Assembly: GCF_001044235.1 (NCBI RefSeq)
Contig: NZ_JYNL01000008.1
Span: forward strand, 50,184 to 114,183
DNA from: Mycolicibacterium chlorophenolicum
GTDB lineage: Bacteria; Actinomycetota; Actinomycetes; Mycobacteriales; Mycobacteriaceae
Reading direction: 5' to 3'
Length of the DNA stretch: 64,000 bases
Position numbers and translations under genes: made by a program. The notes under the pieces are model-generated. The model was not told the DNA's origin. It saw only the letters and a list, made by a program, of their open reading frames with translations, and did no database searches. Below, piece by piece: positions 27,235-35,346 of this stretch. The first letter of the stretch is position 1; each line of letters starts with the position of its first letter.

Positions 27235-28505
27235 GCCCGCACCGCCTCGAGCAGCGCCGCGTCGTCCTCGGGGGCGACGGTACGCAGGTCGAGCAGGCAG
27301 CGGCCGTCTTCGATGCGCCCGACCACCGCGCGGGCCCCGGTGCGCAGCGCCGCGGCACAGCGCTCGGGCAGACTGATTGCGGCGCTGGGCAATTCGACAT
27401 CGGGGGCGCCTCCGCCGCCGACGGCCGCGACGCAGTCGACCACCTCGGCGCCGGGCAGCTGCGCGGCGAGCGCCGCGGCCCGGGCACGCAGCGTGTCGAC
27501 GTCGGCGCTGAGCGCCTGCGCGACGGGCGTGGGCGGCCCGGCCAGCGTGGCCTCCAGCGCGGCCAGCGTCATCTTGTCCACCCGCAGCGCGCGGGCCGCC
27601 GGGTGGCGGCGCAGCCGGTCGATCAGCTCGGCCGTGCCGAACAGCAGCCCGGCCTGCGGGCCGCCGAGGAGCTTGTCCCCGCTGGCGGTGACCACGTCCG
27701 CGCCGTGACGCAGCACGGTGGTGGCGTCGGGTTCGTCGGGCAGCAGCGGGTGCGGGCTGAGCAGGCCCGAGCCGATGTCGACCACCAGCGGCGCGTCGAG
27801 CGTCGCGAGGTCGCGCACCGGCACCGTCTTGGTGAAGCCGCTGACGTGGTAGTTCGACGGGTGCACCTTGAGCACGAAGCCGGTGTCGGGCCCGATCGCA
27901 TCGGCGTAGTCGCGCAGGTGCGTGCGGTTGGTGGTGCCGACCTCGCGGATCCGGGCGCCCGTCGACGTCATCAACTCGGGCAGCCGGAAACCGTCGCCGA
28001 TCTCGATCAGCTCGCCGCGGCTGACGATCATCTCCTTGCCGGGCGCGAGCGTCATCGCGGTCAGCAGCAGCGCCGCGGCGTTGTTGTTGACCACGTGCAC
28101 GCCCTGCGCGGCGGGCACGGCGGCGGCCAGCGCGGCCAGCGCACCGCGGCCGCGGCGGGCGCGACGGCCGGTCTCGAGGTCGAACTCCACGTCGGTGGCG
28201 CCGCTGGCGGTCGTCACCGCGTCGATGGCGGCCTGCGACAGCGGTGCGCGGCCCAGGTTGGTGTGCACGACGACGCCGGTGGCGTTGATGACGGGCCGCA
28301 GCGTGGCGGCACTTCGCGGCAGCGTGGCGACGGCGTGGTCGGCGACCTGCCCGGGGTCGATCTCGCCGTCGCGGGCCCGCTGCTGCGCGTCGGCGACCAC
28401 GGCCTTGACCAGCGCGCGGCCCAGCGTGCGGGTGGCCTCGACCAGGCGGGGGTCGGCGAGCACAGCATCGGTGCGCGGCACCCGCCGCCGCGGATCACTC
28501 CCCAT
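27222..28505 (-). CDS. selA: L-seryl-tRNA(Sec) selenium transferase
   Basis: A 427-residue fold-type I PLP enzyme. ATGVVVHTNLGRAPLS (75-90) and DIGSGLL (243-249) are SelA signatures, and TASGDKLLGGPQAG places the PLP lysine at K278. It converts seryl-tRNA(Sec) to selenocysteinyl-tRNA using selenophosphate from SelD. ATG 28505 (MGSDPRRRVPRTD) is chosen, matching the usual start of the family. The in-frame ATG at 28559 would place the N-terminus inside the inverted repeat. The ribosome site is weak. SelA precedes selB with overlap. Confidence 0.94.
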   Translation of the reverse strand: MGSDPRRRVPRTDAVLADPRLVEATRTLGRALVKAVVADAQQRARDGEIDPGQVADHAVATLPRSAATLRPVINATGVVVHTNLGRAPLSQAAIDAVTTASGATDVEFDLETGRRARRGRGALAALAAAVPAAQGVHVVNNNAAALLLTAMTLAPGKEMIVSRGELIEIGDGFRLPELMTSTGARIREVGTTNRTHLRDYADAIGPDTGFVLKVHPSNYHVSGFTKTVPVRDLATLDAPLVVDIGSGLLSPHPLLPDEPDATTVLRHGADVVTASGDKLLGGPQAGLLFGTAELIDRLRRHPAARALRVDKMTLAALEATLAGPPTPVAQALSADVDTLRARAAALAAQLPGAEVVDCVAAVGGGGAPDVELPSAAISLPERCAAALRTGARAVVGRIEDGRCLLDLRTVAPEDDAALLEAVRACTS

Positions 28506-28508
28506 GGC

Positions 28509-28557
28509 GATTTCGGCGTGGTTGTCTGCGCTCAGCGTCGATAACCACGCCGAAATC
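28509..28557. repeat. 15-bp perfect inverted repeat between selC and selA
   Basis: GATTTCGGCGTGGTT (28509-28523) and its exact complement AACCACGCCGAAATC (28543-28557) surround a 19-base loop whose own sequence is partly symmetric. The hairpin sits 14 bp from the 3-prime end of tRNA-Sec and just upstream of the selA start. It could terminate or process the tRNA transcript, or be one copy of a dispersed mycobacterial palindrome. No second copy was seen in this window. Confidence 0.7.
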
Positions 28558-28570
28558 ACAGGGGTGACGG

Positions 28571-28665
28571 TGGCGGAGGCGGACGGGAATCGAACCCGCC
28601 AGCGACAGGAACTGCCACTCAGCGATTTTGAAGATCGGGCCGGTCACCAGACCGGATACGCCTCC
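28571..28665 (-). tRNA. selC: tRNA-Sec (anticodon UCA)
   Basis: Read on the minus strand, a 95-nucleotide tRNA starts with GGAGGCG at 28665 and ends with CGCCTCC, discriminator G and encoded CCA at 28571. The acceptor ends pair. The anticodon loop is CTTCAAA with TCA at 28631-28629. A long variable arm (GAGTGGCAGTTCCTGTCGC region) and the GGTTCGATTCC T-loop are typical of selenocysteine tRNA, which is larger than any other. It sits between selA and selD. Confidence 0.95.
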
Positions 28666-28696
28666 CTGAGCCACCCGTCCATCATGGCAGGGCAGC

Positions 28697-29695
28697 ATGG
28701 AGTCCATGACGCACCGGCTCACCCAGTACGCCCACGGCGGCGGCTGCGCCTGCAAGATCCCCCCTGGCGAGCTCGAAGAGGTGGTCCGCGGGCTGACGCA
28801 TGCGGCGCCGGTGAACCCGGCCGGGGAGCTGCTGGTCGGCCTGGAGGACGGCGACGACGCGGCCGCGGTGCGTATCGAGGGCGGCATCGCGCTGATCGCG
28901 ACGACGGACTTCTTCACCCCGGTGGTGGACGACGCCTACGACTGGGGGCGGATCGCCGCGACCAACGCGCTGTCGGACGTGTACGCGATGGGCGGCCGGC
29001 CGGTGGTGGCGGTCAACCTGCTGGGCTGGCCGCGCGACGTGCTGCCGTTCGAGCTGGCGGCCGAGACGCTGCGCGGCGGGATGGACGTGTGCGTGCAGGC
29101 GGGCTGCCATCTGGCCGGCGGGCACAGCGTCGACGATCCGGAGCCGAAGTACGGCCTGGCGGTGACGGGCATCGCCGATCCGGAGCGGCTGCTGCGCAAC
29201 GACGCGGGCCGCCCCGGTGTGCCGCTGTCGCTGACCAAACCGCTGGGCATCGGCGTGCTCAACAGCCGCCACAAGAACACCGGCGAGCGCTTCGAGGAGG
29301 CGATCGCGGTGATGACCACGCTGAACGCCGCGGCGTCGGCCGCCGCGCTCGAGGCGGGCGTCGAATGTGCCACGGACGTCACGGGTTTCGGACTGCTGGG
29401 GCATCTGCACAAGTTGGCCCGCGCCAGCGGGGTCACCGCGGTCGTCGACGCCGCGGCGGTGCCGTACCTCGACGGGGCGCGCGAGGCGCTGCGCGACGGC
29501 TACGTCAGCGGCGGCACCCGCCGCAACCTGGACTGGGTGCGACCGCATGTCGACCTGTCGGTCGGTGAGGACGAGGCGCTGCTGCTCGCCGACGCACAGA
29601 CCTCAGGCGGCCTGCTGATCGCCGGGGAGATCCCCGGCGCCCCGGTGATCGGCGAACTGATTCCGCGCACCGAGCACACGATCATCGTCCGCTGA
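28697..29695 (+). CDS. selD: Selenide, water dikinase (selenophosphate synthetase)
   Basis: A 332-residue PurM-like ATPase. HGGGCACK gives catalytic C17 (with C19) and K20, the same positions as in Escherichia coli SelD. LEDGDDAAAVRIEGG, GGRPVVAVNLLGWP, AGGHSVDDPEPKYG and TDVTGFGLLGHLHKLA are family motifs. It makes selenophosphate from selenide and ATP for SelA. The cysteine form does not itself need selenocysteine. Start ATG 28697 has AGGGCAGC; ATG 28706 is possible. It is divergent from selA across the tRNA gene and overlaps the convergent TetR gene by 14 bases. Confidence 0.95.
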   Translation: MESMTHRLTQYAHGGGCACKIPPGELEEVVRGLTHAAPVNPAGELLVGLEDGDDAAAVRIEGGIALIATTDFFTPVVDDAYDWGRIAATNALSDVYAMGGRPVVAVNLLGWPRDVLPFELAAETLRGGMDVCVQAGCHLAGGHSVDDPEPKYGLAVTGIADPERLLRNDAGRPGVPLSLTKPLGIGVLNSRHKNTGERFEEAIAVMTTLNAAASAAALEAGVECATDVTGFGLLGHLHKLARASGVTAVVDAAAVPYLDGAREALRDGYVSGGTRRNLDWVRPHVDLSVGEDEALLLADAQTSGGLLIAGEIPGAPVIGELIPRTEHTIIVR

Positions 29696-30263
29696 CCCCC
29701 AGCGCGTGCAGCACCGAGTCGACCACCCGATCCAGGAACGCCGGGCCGGTGGGCTCGCGGCGCCCGCAGAACCGCCAGAACACCGGTGCGGCAACGAGAT
29801 CCAGGACGTACTCGCTGTCCACGTCTGAGGACACCTCGCCGCGGGCGATCGCGGCGTCGATCACCGCCTGCCCGTAGCCGCGGCGGGCGGCACCCAGGCG
29901 GTCGGTGAGGGCGGCCGCCAGGCCGGGATTGCGCATGGCCTCAGCGAGCAGGTCGGGCAGGATCCGCGACATTCGCGCATCGGTCAGCCAGTCGTCGACG
30001 CCACCAACCAAAGCCGCGATGTCAGCGGCCAGGTCATCCGACGGCGTCGTCGCCGCCATCGGCACGCTGAGTTCGGTCACGACGTCGAGCACCATCTCCT
30101 GCTTCGACGGCCACCGGCGGTACAGCGCGGCCTTACCGGCGCGAGCGCGTCGCGCGACCCCGTCCATCGAGAGCCTGCCGAAGCCCACGTCGGCGAGCTC
30201 GTCGAGCACCGCCTCCACGATTCCGTCGGTCACCTGAGCACGCAGGTTCGCTTTCGTCGCCAC
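29682..30263 (-). CDS. TetR-family regulator
   Basis: A 193-residue TetR protein. The HTH (VLDELADVGFGRLSMDGVARRARAGKAALYRRWPSK region, residues 19-53) is clear; the C-terminal domain resembles TetR_C_11-type actinobacterial members (PDLLAEAMRNPGLAAAL). Start GTG 30263. It is divergent from the NTF2-like/NmrA-like pair, with a perfect palindrome between them that should be its operator. Confidence 0.85.
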   Translation of the reverse strand: MATKANLRAQVTDGIVEAVLDELADVGFGRLSMDGVARRARAGKAALYRRWPSKQEMVLDVVTELSVPMAATTPSDDLAADIAALVGGVDDWLTDARMSRILPDLLAEAMRNPGLAAALTDRLGAARRGYGQAVIDAAIARGEVSSDVDSEYVLDLVAAPVFWRFCGRREPTGPAFLDRVVDSVLHALGVSGR

Positions 30264-30282
30264 GATCGGAATACTATCCGAG

Positions 30283-30297
30283 ACGGAACCGTTCCGT
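30283..30297. promoter_or_regulatory. Probable TetR operator
   Basis: ACGGAACCGTTCCGT is a perfect 15-base palindrome (7-base arms, central C) in the 60-bp gap between the divergent TetR and NTF2-like genes. A possible -10 box TATGAT lies at 30302-30307, so a bound repressor would cover the promoter. Confidence 0.65.
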
Positions 30298-30323
30298 TTC
30301 GTATGATGACGAGAGGCGAGACC

Positions 30324-30779
30324 ATGACGACCGACGACGAACGACGCGCGCACAGCGACCGTGTCATCGACGCCCTGCTCGACAGCCTGCGCCGCAACGA
30401 CATGCGCGCCTTCGCCGACCAGTGGGCCCCCGACGGATCGATGGAGTTCCCGTTCGCGCCACCCGGCTACCCCGTGCTGCGTAGTCGCGACGACGTCCGC
30501 GACTACCTCGAGGACTACAGCACCACGCTGCGCATCGACACCGTGACGGAACGCCGGCGTCACCACACGCTCGACCCGCACACGGTGATCCTCGAGTTCT
30601 CCGCCGAAGGTGTTGCCGTGCAATCGAACTCCCCGTATCGCATGGACTACGTCGCGGTGATCACGGTCGGGTCCGACGGTGTGCGGCACTACCGCGACTA
30701 CTGGAACTCCCTGGCCGCCGCCGCGGCCCTCGGTGGAGCCGAGGCGCTGAGCAGCGGATTCGGAGGGCGTGATGAGTGA
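30324..30779 (+). CDS. NTF2-like (SnoaL-type) protein
   Basis: A 151-residue alpha+beta cone protein: VIDALLDSLRRNDMRAFADQW at the start, FPFAPPGYPVLRSRDDVRDYL in the middle and VGSDGVRHYRDYWN as the last strand. The family binds or isomerises small hydrophobic substrates. Start ATG 30324 follows GAGAGGCGAG. It overlaps the next gene (NmrA-like) by 8 bases and is divergent from a TetR regulator that probably controls both. Confidence 0.8.
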   Translation: MTTDDERRAHSDRVIDALLDSLRRNDMRAFADQWAPDGSMEFPFAPPGYPVLRSRDDVRDYLEDYSTTLRIDTVTERRRHHTLDPHTVILEFSAEGVAVQSNSPYRMDYVAVITVGSDGVRHYRDYWNSLAAAAALGGAEALSSGFGGRDE

Positions 30780-31623
30780 CCCGGTCCTGGTCACCGGCGC
30801 GACCGGCAACACCGGAGCCCCCGTCGTCGCCGGCCTGCGCGGGCGTGGCCACCGGGCCCGCGCGGCCAGCCGCCACCCCGATCCCGCCGATGCTGACGCC
30901 GTCGCGTTCGACTGGTCCGACGACGCGACCTTCGCGCCCGCGCTGACCGACGTGCGGGCGGTCTACCTGGTCGCCCCGGCCGGGGCGGCAGACCCGGTGC
31001 CGAGTGTGCGCCCCTTCCTCCATCTCGCCGCGGCGCGCGGCGTGCGCCGTGTCGTCCTGTTGAGCTCGTCGGCGGTCGAGCGCGGCCACGCTGGTCTGGG
31101 CGAGATTCATGACCTGGTCGCCGGCATCTTCGACGAGCATGCCGTGCTGCGACCCTCGTGGTTCATGCAAAACTTCGTCGGCGACCATCCGCTGGCCGAG
31201 AGTATCCGGCGCACACGGGAGATCGTCACGGCCACCGGTGACGGCCGGTTGGGCTTCATCGATGCCGCGGATATCGCTGCGGTCGCCGTCGAAGCCCTGA
31301 CCGCCTCCGAGCCCGTGGGCGAGGACCTGGTGCTCACCGGCCCCGAGTCGCTGTCCTACCCCGAGGCCGCGGCGATCGTCTCGGAGGTCCTCGGGCAGCC
31401 GGTGCGCCATGTCGACGTCACCACTGCCGAGTTGGCCCGACGCCTGGCGTCGGCCGGCTACTCGGCGGAGTTCTCGGACATGCTGGCCGCGTTGGACGGG
31501 CGTATCCGCGCCGGCGAACAGGACCTCGTCACCACAACCGTCCGCGACATCACCGGGCGCACACCGACATCGCTGCGACACTTCCTCGCCGGGCACGCAT
31601 CGCGCCTAGCATCATCGCCATGA
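30772..31623 (+). CDS. NmrA-like NAD(P)-binding protein
   Basis: A 283-residue atypical short-chain dehydrogenase/NmrA-type protein. VLVTGATGNTGAPVVAGL is the dinucleotide fold, VVLLSSSAVERGH the central strand and VLRPSWFMQNFVGDH the substrate region. The active-site tyrosine-lysine pair of SDRs is absent, so it may be a sensor or a quinone reductase-like enzyme. It overlaps the NTF2-like gene and its stop overlaps the bicupin start, making a three-gene operon. Confidence 0.8.
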   Translation: MSDPVLVTGATGNTGAPVVAGLRGRGHRARAASRHPDPADADAVAFDWSDDATFAPALTDVRAVYLVAPAGAADPVPSVRPFLHLAAARGVRRVVLLSSSAVERGHAGLGEIHDLVAGIFDEHAVLRPSWFMQNFVGDHPLAESIRRTREIVTATGDGRLGFIDAADIAAVAVEALTASEPVGEDLVLTGPESLSYPEAAAIVSEVLGQPVRHVDVTTAELARRLASAGYSAEFSDMLAALDGRIRAGEQDLVTTTVRDITGRTPTSLRHFLAGHASRLASSP

Positions 31624-32648
31624 CCAGCCCGCACGCCACCTCCCTGCGCAACGGCGAGATCGTCGAGGAGAACGACCTCGGCTCGATCCGCCGCGTCACC
31701 GCCGACACCCTGCCGATCCTGTCCGGGCTGTCGATCAAGCGCATCGTGATCAACCCCGGCGCGATGCGCACACCGCACTGGCATGCCAACTGCAACGAAC
31801 TGACGTACTGCATCTCGGGCACGTCGTTCGTCTCGGTGCTGGACAGCTATAGCCGCTTCTCGAGTTTCACGGTCAGCGCGGGCGACATGTTCCACATCGA
31901 CTCCGGCTCGCTGCACCACATCGAGAACATCGGCGAGGAGCCCGCGGAGTTCGTGCTCGCGTTCCGCAGCGAGCGGCCGGAGGACTTCGGGCTGGCCGCG
32001 TCGTTCGGCGCGATGACCGACGCCGTGCTGGGCAACACCTACGACCTGCCGGCGTCGGATTTCACAGCGATGCGCCGCGACACCACCGACCGCAAACTGG
32101 CACGGCGCACCGGCGAGGCCGAGGTGCCCGCCACCGCGTGGTTCGACGATCCGCACAAGTTCTCCGTGGAGGCGCAGAGCCCGGCGATCGGCGTGGCGGT
32201 CGGCTCGGCGCGGCTGGCGCGGGCGCAGTACTGGCCGGCGCTCAAAGACCTGTCGATGTACTCGCTGCGCATCCGCGAGGACGGGATGCGGGAACCGCAC
32301 TGGCACCCCATCACCGCCGAAATGGGTTACGTCCAACAGGGTTCGGGCCGGATGACGGTGATGGATCCCGACGGCTCCCTCGACACGTACCTCCTCCAGG
32401 AAGGGGACATATACTTCATCCCGCGGGCCTACCCGCACCACATCGAGGTCGTCGACGCCCCCGACATCCACTTCGCGATCTTCTTCGACCAGCCGATGCC
32501 CGGTGACATCGGCTACCGTGCGTCGGCCAGCGCCTACTCGCGCGAGGTGCTCGCCGCGACGTTCAACATGCACATCGACGACCTGCCGGCGTTCCCGTTC
32601 ACCAAGACCGACCCGCTGATCGTCAACCGCACCAATCCCCTCGACTAG
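31620..32648 (+). CDS. Bicupin (oxalate decarboxylase-like)
   Basis: A 342-residue double cupin. Cupin 1 has TPHWHANCNELTYC and SGSLHHIENIG (His-His-Glu-His metal site); cupin 2 has EPHWHPITAEMGYV and AYPHHIEV. This matches the oxalate decarboxylase/oxidase family, but the first-domain lid loop is not of the proven decarboxylase type, so the substrate is uncertain. No signal peptide. ATG 31620 overlaps the stop of the NmrA-like gene. Confidence 0.82.
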   Translation: MTSPHATSLRNGEIVEENDLGSIRRVTADTLPILSGLSIKRIVINPGAMRTPHWHANCNELTYCISGTSFVSVLDSYSRFSSFTVSAGDMFHIDSGSLHHIENIGEEPAEFVLAFRSERPEDFGLAASFGAMTDAVLGNTYDLPASDFTAMRRDTTDRKLARRTGEAEVPATAWFDDPHKFSVEAQSPAIGVAVGSARLARAQYWPALKDLSMYSLRIREDGMREPHWHPITAEMGYVQQGSGRMTVMDPDGSLDTYLLQEGDIYFIPRAYPHHIEVVDAPDIHFAIFFDQPMPGDIGYRASASAYSREVLAATFNMHIDDLPAFPFTKTDPLIVNRTNPLD

Positions 32649-33280
32649 ATCAGATCCATCTCCGCCGGCGAAGCGCCGCCGATCGGCTGGGAGACGAAGC
32701 TGCGCGTGGTCAGCGGTCCGCCGAACTGCTGCAGCAGGCCGCCGGCGTCGTTGCGGCCCAGGTCGATCGCCTCGAAGCCGAACCGTTCGATCAGCGCCGC
32801 CACGGCGGCGTTGGCGTCGGGATGGTTGCCGGAGACGAACAGCACCCGCCGGCCGCCACGGCCGTCGCCGGGTTCGTGGGCCAGCACCTTGGCCCAGGTG
32901 TGGCCGAACGCCTTCACCACGCGCGCGTTGGTCGCCCACTCCCCCACCAGATCCGACGACGCTCGCCCACCGAGATCTGCAGCGGAGAACGTTTGCGGGT
33001 CAATGGCATTCGTCGCGTCAACGATGATGCGCCCCGACCAGTCCGGCACCTGCGCCACCAGATCGCGGACCGCGTCGAACGGGACGGCGAGGATCACCAC
33101 ATCGGCCTGCAGCGCGTCGGACACCTCGGTCGGGATGATGCGGGACCCGAGCCGCTGAGCCAGCGGCGCCACCGCGTCGGGTCCGCGCGATGCCGCCACG
33201 GCGACCTCGACATCCGCGCGCGCGAAGTGGCCCGCCACCGCGGAACCGATGTTGCCCGAGCCGATGATGGCGTAGCCCAT
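32645..33280 (-). CDS. NADP/F420-dependent oxidoreductase-like Rossmann protein
   Basis: A 211-residue protein of the COG2085 type. GYAIIGSGNIGSAVAGHFA is the dinucleotide fold, VVILAVPFDAVRDL and RIIVDATNAIDP follow, and FGHTWAKVLAHEP and GNHPDAN are the conserved later motifs seen in F420:NADP oxidoreductase relatives. Mycobacteria use F420, so a role in F420 or NADP reduction is plausible. It is divergent from a TetR gene (90-bp gap) and overlaps the bicupin end by 4 bases. Confidence 0.82.
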   Translation of the reverse strand: MGYAIIGSGNIGSAVAGHFARADVEVAVAASRGPDAVAPLAQRLGSRIIPTEVSDALQADVVILAVPFDAVRDLVAQVPDWSGRIIVDATNAIDPQTFSAADLGGRASSDLVGEWATNARVVKAFGHTWAKVLAHEPGDGRGGRRVLFVSGNHPDANAAVAALIERFGFEAIDLGRNDAGGLLQQFGGPLTTRSFVSQPIGGASPAEMDLI

Positions 33281-33369
33281 GTCGCCTCTCCGAAGGGTTT
33301 TGTAGCGATCGTTGAAGTTATCGGCGTCGACGCTAGCAGACAGCCGCGCCGGCTGCCTAGGATCGCGGG

Positions 33370-33927
33370 ATGGCCCGGCCGCAGAAGTTCGATCGCGCAG
33401 AAGCGCTGCAGGCCGCCATGCACCTGTTCTGGGAGAGGGGCTTCGACGGCACGTCGATCAGCGACCTCACGCAGGCGATGGGGATCTCGCCGCCGAGCCT
33501 GTACGCCTCGTTCGGGGACAAGCAGACCCTGTTCGAGGCCGCCGTCGAGCTGTACGAGCGTTCGGCGGTCGTTCCGCCGGCTCTCGAGGCGGCCACTGCC
33601 CACGGGGTGTTCACCGTGATGCTGGAGCGCGCCGTGGAGTTGTACACCCGCCCGGCGCATCCGCCGGGATGCTTCGTGATCTCCGACCCGACGCTGAAGG
33701 CCCGGCGCGGCACGGGACGCGACGCCATCGCGCGCCGGTTCCGCCGGGCGCAGCAGGCCGGCGACCTGCCCCCGGACGTCGACGTCGCGGCGTTGACCGA
33801 CTACGTCGACCTGGTGCTGAGGGGGCTGTCCGCGAAGGCCCGCGACGGGGCCACCCGTCGGCAGTTGCGCGCGGCCGCCGACGTCGCCCTCAGGGCGTGG
33901 CCGTCGGCTCCTTCGTCACCACGGTGA
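33370..33927 (+). CDS. TetR-family regulator
   Basis: A 185-residue TetR protein with HTH residues 11-57 (ALQAAMHLFWERGFDGTSIS ... GISPPSLYASFGDKQTLFEAA). The C-terminal domain has HPPGCFVISDPTLK, common in the AcrR-like TetR_C_16 type where a cysteine sits near the ligand pocket. It probably regulates the divergent COG2085 gene. Its end overlaps the convergent NTF2-like gene by 38 bases. Confidence 0.85.
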   Translation: MARPQKFDRAEALQAAMHLFWERGFDGTSISDLTQAMGISPPSLYASFGDKQTLFEAAVELYERSAVVPPALEAATAHGVFTVMLERAVELYTRPAHPPGCFVISDPTLKARRGTGRDAIARRFRRAQQAGDLPPDVDVAALTDYVDLVLRGLSAKARDGATRRQLRAAADVALRAWPSAPSSPR

Positions 33928-34270
33928 ACAGCTGCGCGATCACCCCGTCCTCGATGATCGCGACGTCGAACCCCGACACCAGCGGCTCGCCGCCGTCGGG
34001 TCCGAACACGTCGAATGCCAGATGGCCCATGTTCGCCACCTGATGGACCGGACCGGACCGGGTGAAGTTCAGGCCGGCCAATTGTCCGTCGAGGAGCGCC
34101 TGCGCCTTCTCGTGCAGCCGGTCCTGTCCGACGACCGTCTCCTCGGCGTCCGACCAGCGGACGTCGGGAGCGTAGTTGCGCCGGATCACCTGCAGCCTGC
34201 GGTCGGGATCGCGTTCGTCGAACACCGCGAGCAGGTTCTCTTCCATCAGCCGAACGATGTCGTCACTCAA
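33890..34270 (-). CDS. NTF2-like (SnoaL-type) protein
   Basis: A 126-residue cone-fold protein: LMEENLLAVFDERDPDRRLQVI opening helix, NYAPDVRWSDAEETVVGQD, then the closing strands FDVAIIEDGVIAQLFTVV. Function unknown; the family includes isomerases and hydrolases of small molecules. The 125-bp gap to the next divergent gene contains a possible promoter (TTTATAGTGG near 34305) but no clear operator. Confidence 0.75.
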   Translation of the reverse strand: MSDDIVRLMEENLLAVFDERDPDRRLQVIRRNYAPDVRWSDAEETVVGQDRLHEKAQALLDGQLAGLNFTRSGPVHQVANMGHLAFDVFGPDGGEPLVSGFDVAIIEDGVIAQLFTVVTKEPTATP

Positions 34271-34395
34271 CGCGATTCCTCACTCTCCGGACCCCCTCCG
34301 AGTTTTATAGTGGTCATGCAAGTTGGGGTCAACCGCACCCTCGTCTCAGCGGCCCATCAGGCGTAGCCTGACAGGGCAGGCATTGAGGGGGGCTC

Positions 34396-35310
34396 ATGCG
34401 GGCAGCCGTACTGGAAACAATCGGACAACCGCCGCGGGTCACGGATTTCGCCGACCCGACCGGCGACGACGTCGTCCGTGTGACGCTGGCCGGCTGCAAT
34501 CCCGTCGACCTCGCACTGGCCTCCGGCGAGATGGGCCGGCCGGAGGTCCCGAAGGTGGTCGGCAAGGAGGGCATCGGGGTCACCGCCGGCGGAGCGCGGG
34601 TCTATTTCGATTCTCCGCCAGCACCTTTCGGATCGTGGGCGGAGCGCACCCGGATCTACCCGGAGAAGGCCTACCCCGTGCCGGACGCCGTCGACGACGA
34701 CACAGCGGTCGCGCTGGGCATCGCCGGGCTCGCGGCCTGGCTACCGCTGACCCGTCATGCCGATGTGTCGGCCGGCCAATCGGTGCTGGTGCTGGGCGCG
34801 ACCGGGGTGGTGGGCGCGATCGCGATCCAGGCAGCCCAGATCCTCGGTGCGGGATACATCGTGGGCGCCGGCCGTGACCCGGAGGCCCTGGAGAAGATCC
34901 TCGACCTCGGCGCCGACGCCACCGTGCAGCTCGGCGGTGACGACGACGTCGCGGCCCTGCAGGCGGAGGCCGACGGCGGCTTCGACGTGGTGCTCGACCT
35001 GGTCTACGGCGATCCGTTCGTCGCCGCGCTGCAGGCCACCACGGTGGACGCCACGCTGATCACGGTCGGGCAGGGCGCCGGGGGCGCTCCGGCCGTCCCG
35101 TTCCACGCGCTGATGGGTCGCTCGCACGTCGGGCACCTCAACGACCTGATGCCCGCCCGGATCCTGCGGGAGGCCTACTACGAACTCATGAACCTCGCCG
35201 CCGACGGCCGCATCCAGGTGGAGACCACCCGCTACCGCCTCGCGGACGCCGAAGCCGCCTGGCGAGCCCAGGCCGACGGCCCGCACGTCAAGATCGGCAT
35301 CGAGATCTGA
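34396..35310 (+). CDS. Zinc-independent MDR quinone oxidoreductase-like enzyme
   Basis: A 304-residue medium-chain dehydrogenase/reductase. The N-terminal GroES-like domain (VTLAGCNPVDLALASGEMG) is followed by the cofactor domain with LVLGATGVVGAIAIQAAQILGAG (around residues 131-153) and LDLGADATVQLGGD. Catalytic and structural zinc cysteines are missing, as in quinone oxidoreductase/enoyl reductase-type MDRs. It probably reduces an alpha,beta-unsaturated carbonyl or quinone with NADPH. ATG 34396 follows GAGGGGGGC. Confidence 0.83.
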   Translation: MRAAVLETIGQPPRVTDFADPTGDDVVRVTLAGCNPVDLALASGEMGRPEVPKVVGKEGIGVTAGGARVYFDSPPAPFGSWAERTRIYPEKAYPVPDAVDDDTAVALGIAGLAAWLPLTRHADVSAGQSVLVLGATGVVGAIAIQAAQILGAGYIVGAGRDPEALEKILDLGADATVQLGGDDDVAALQAEADGGFDVVLDLVYGDPFVAALQATTVDATLITVGQGAGGAPAVPFHALMGRSHVGHLNDLMPARILREAYYELMNLAADGRIQVETTRYRLADAEAAWRAQADGPHVKIGIEI

Positions 35311-35346
35311 CCTTCTCTTTTCGCCGCACCTCCCTAGGATCGGGCC

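Noticed and set aside
30769..30771. GTG start for the NmrA-like gene three bases before the ATG
   Set aside because: ATG 30772 with the same ribosome site is the simpler start.
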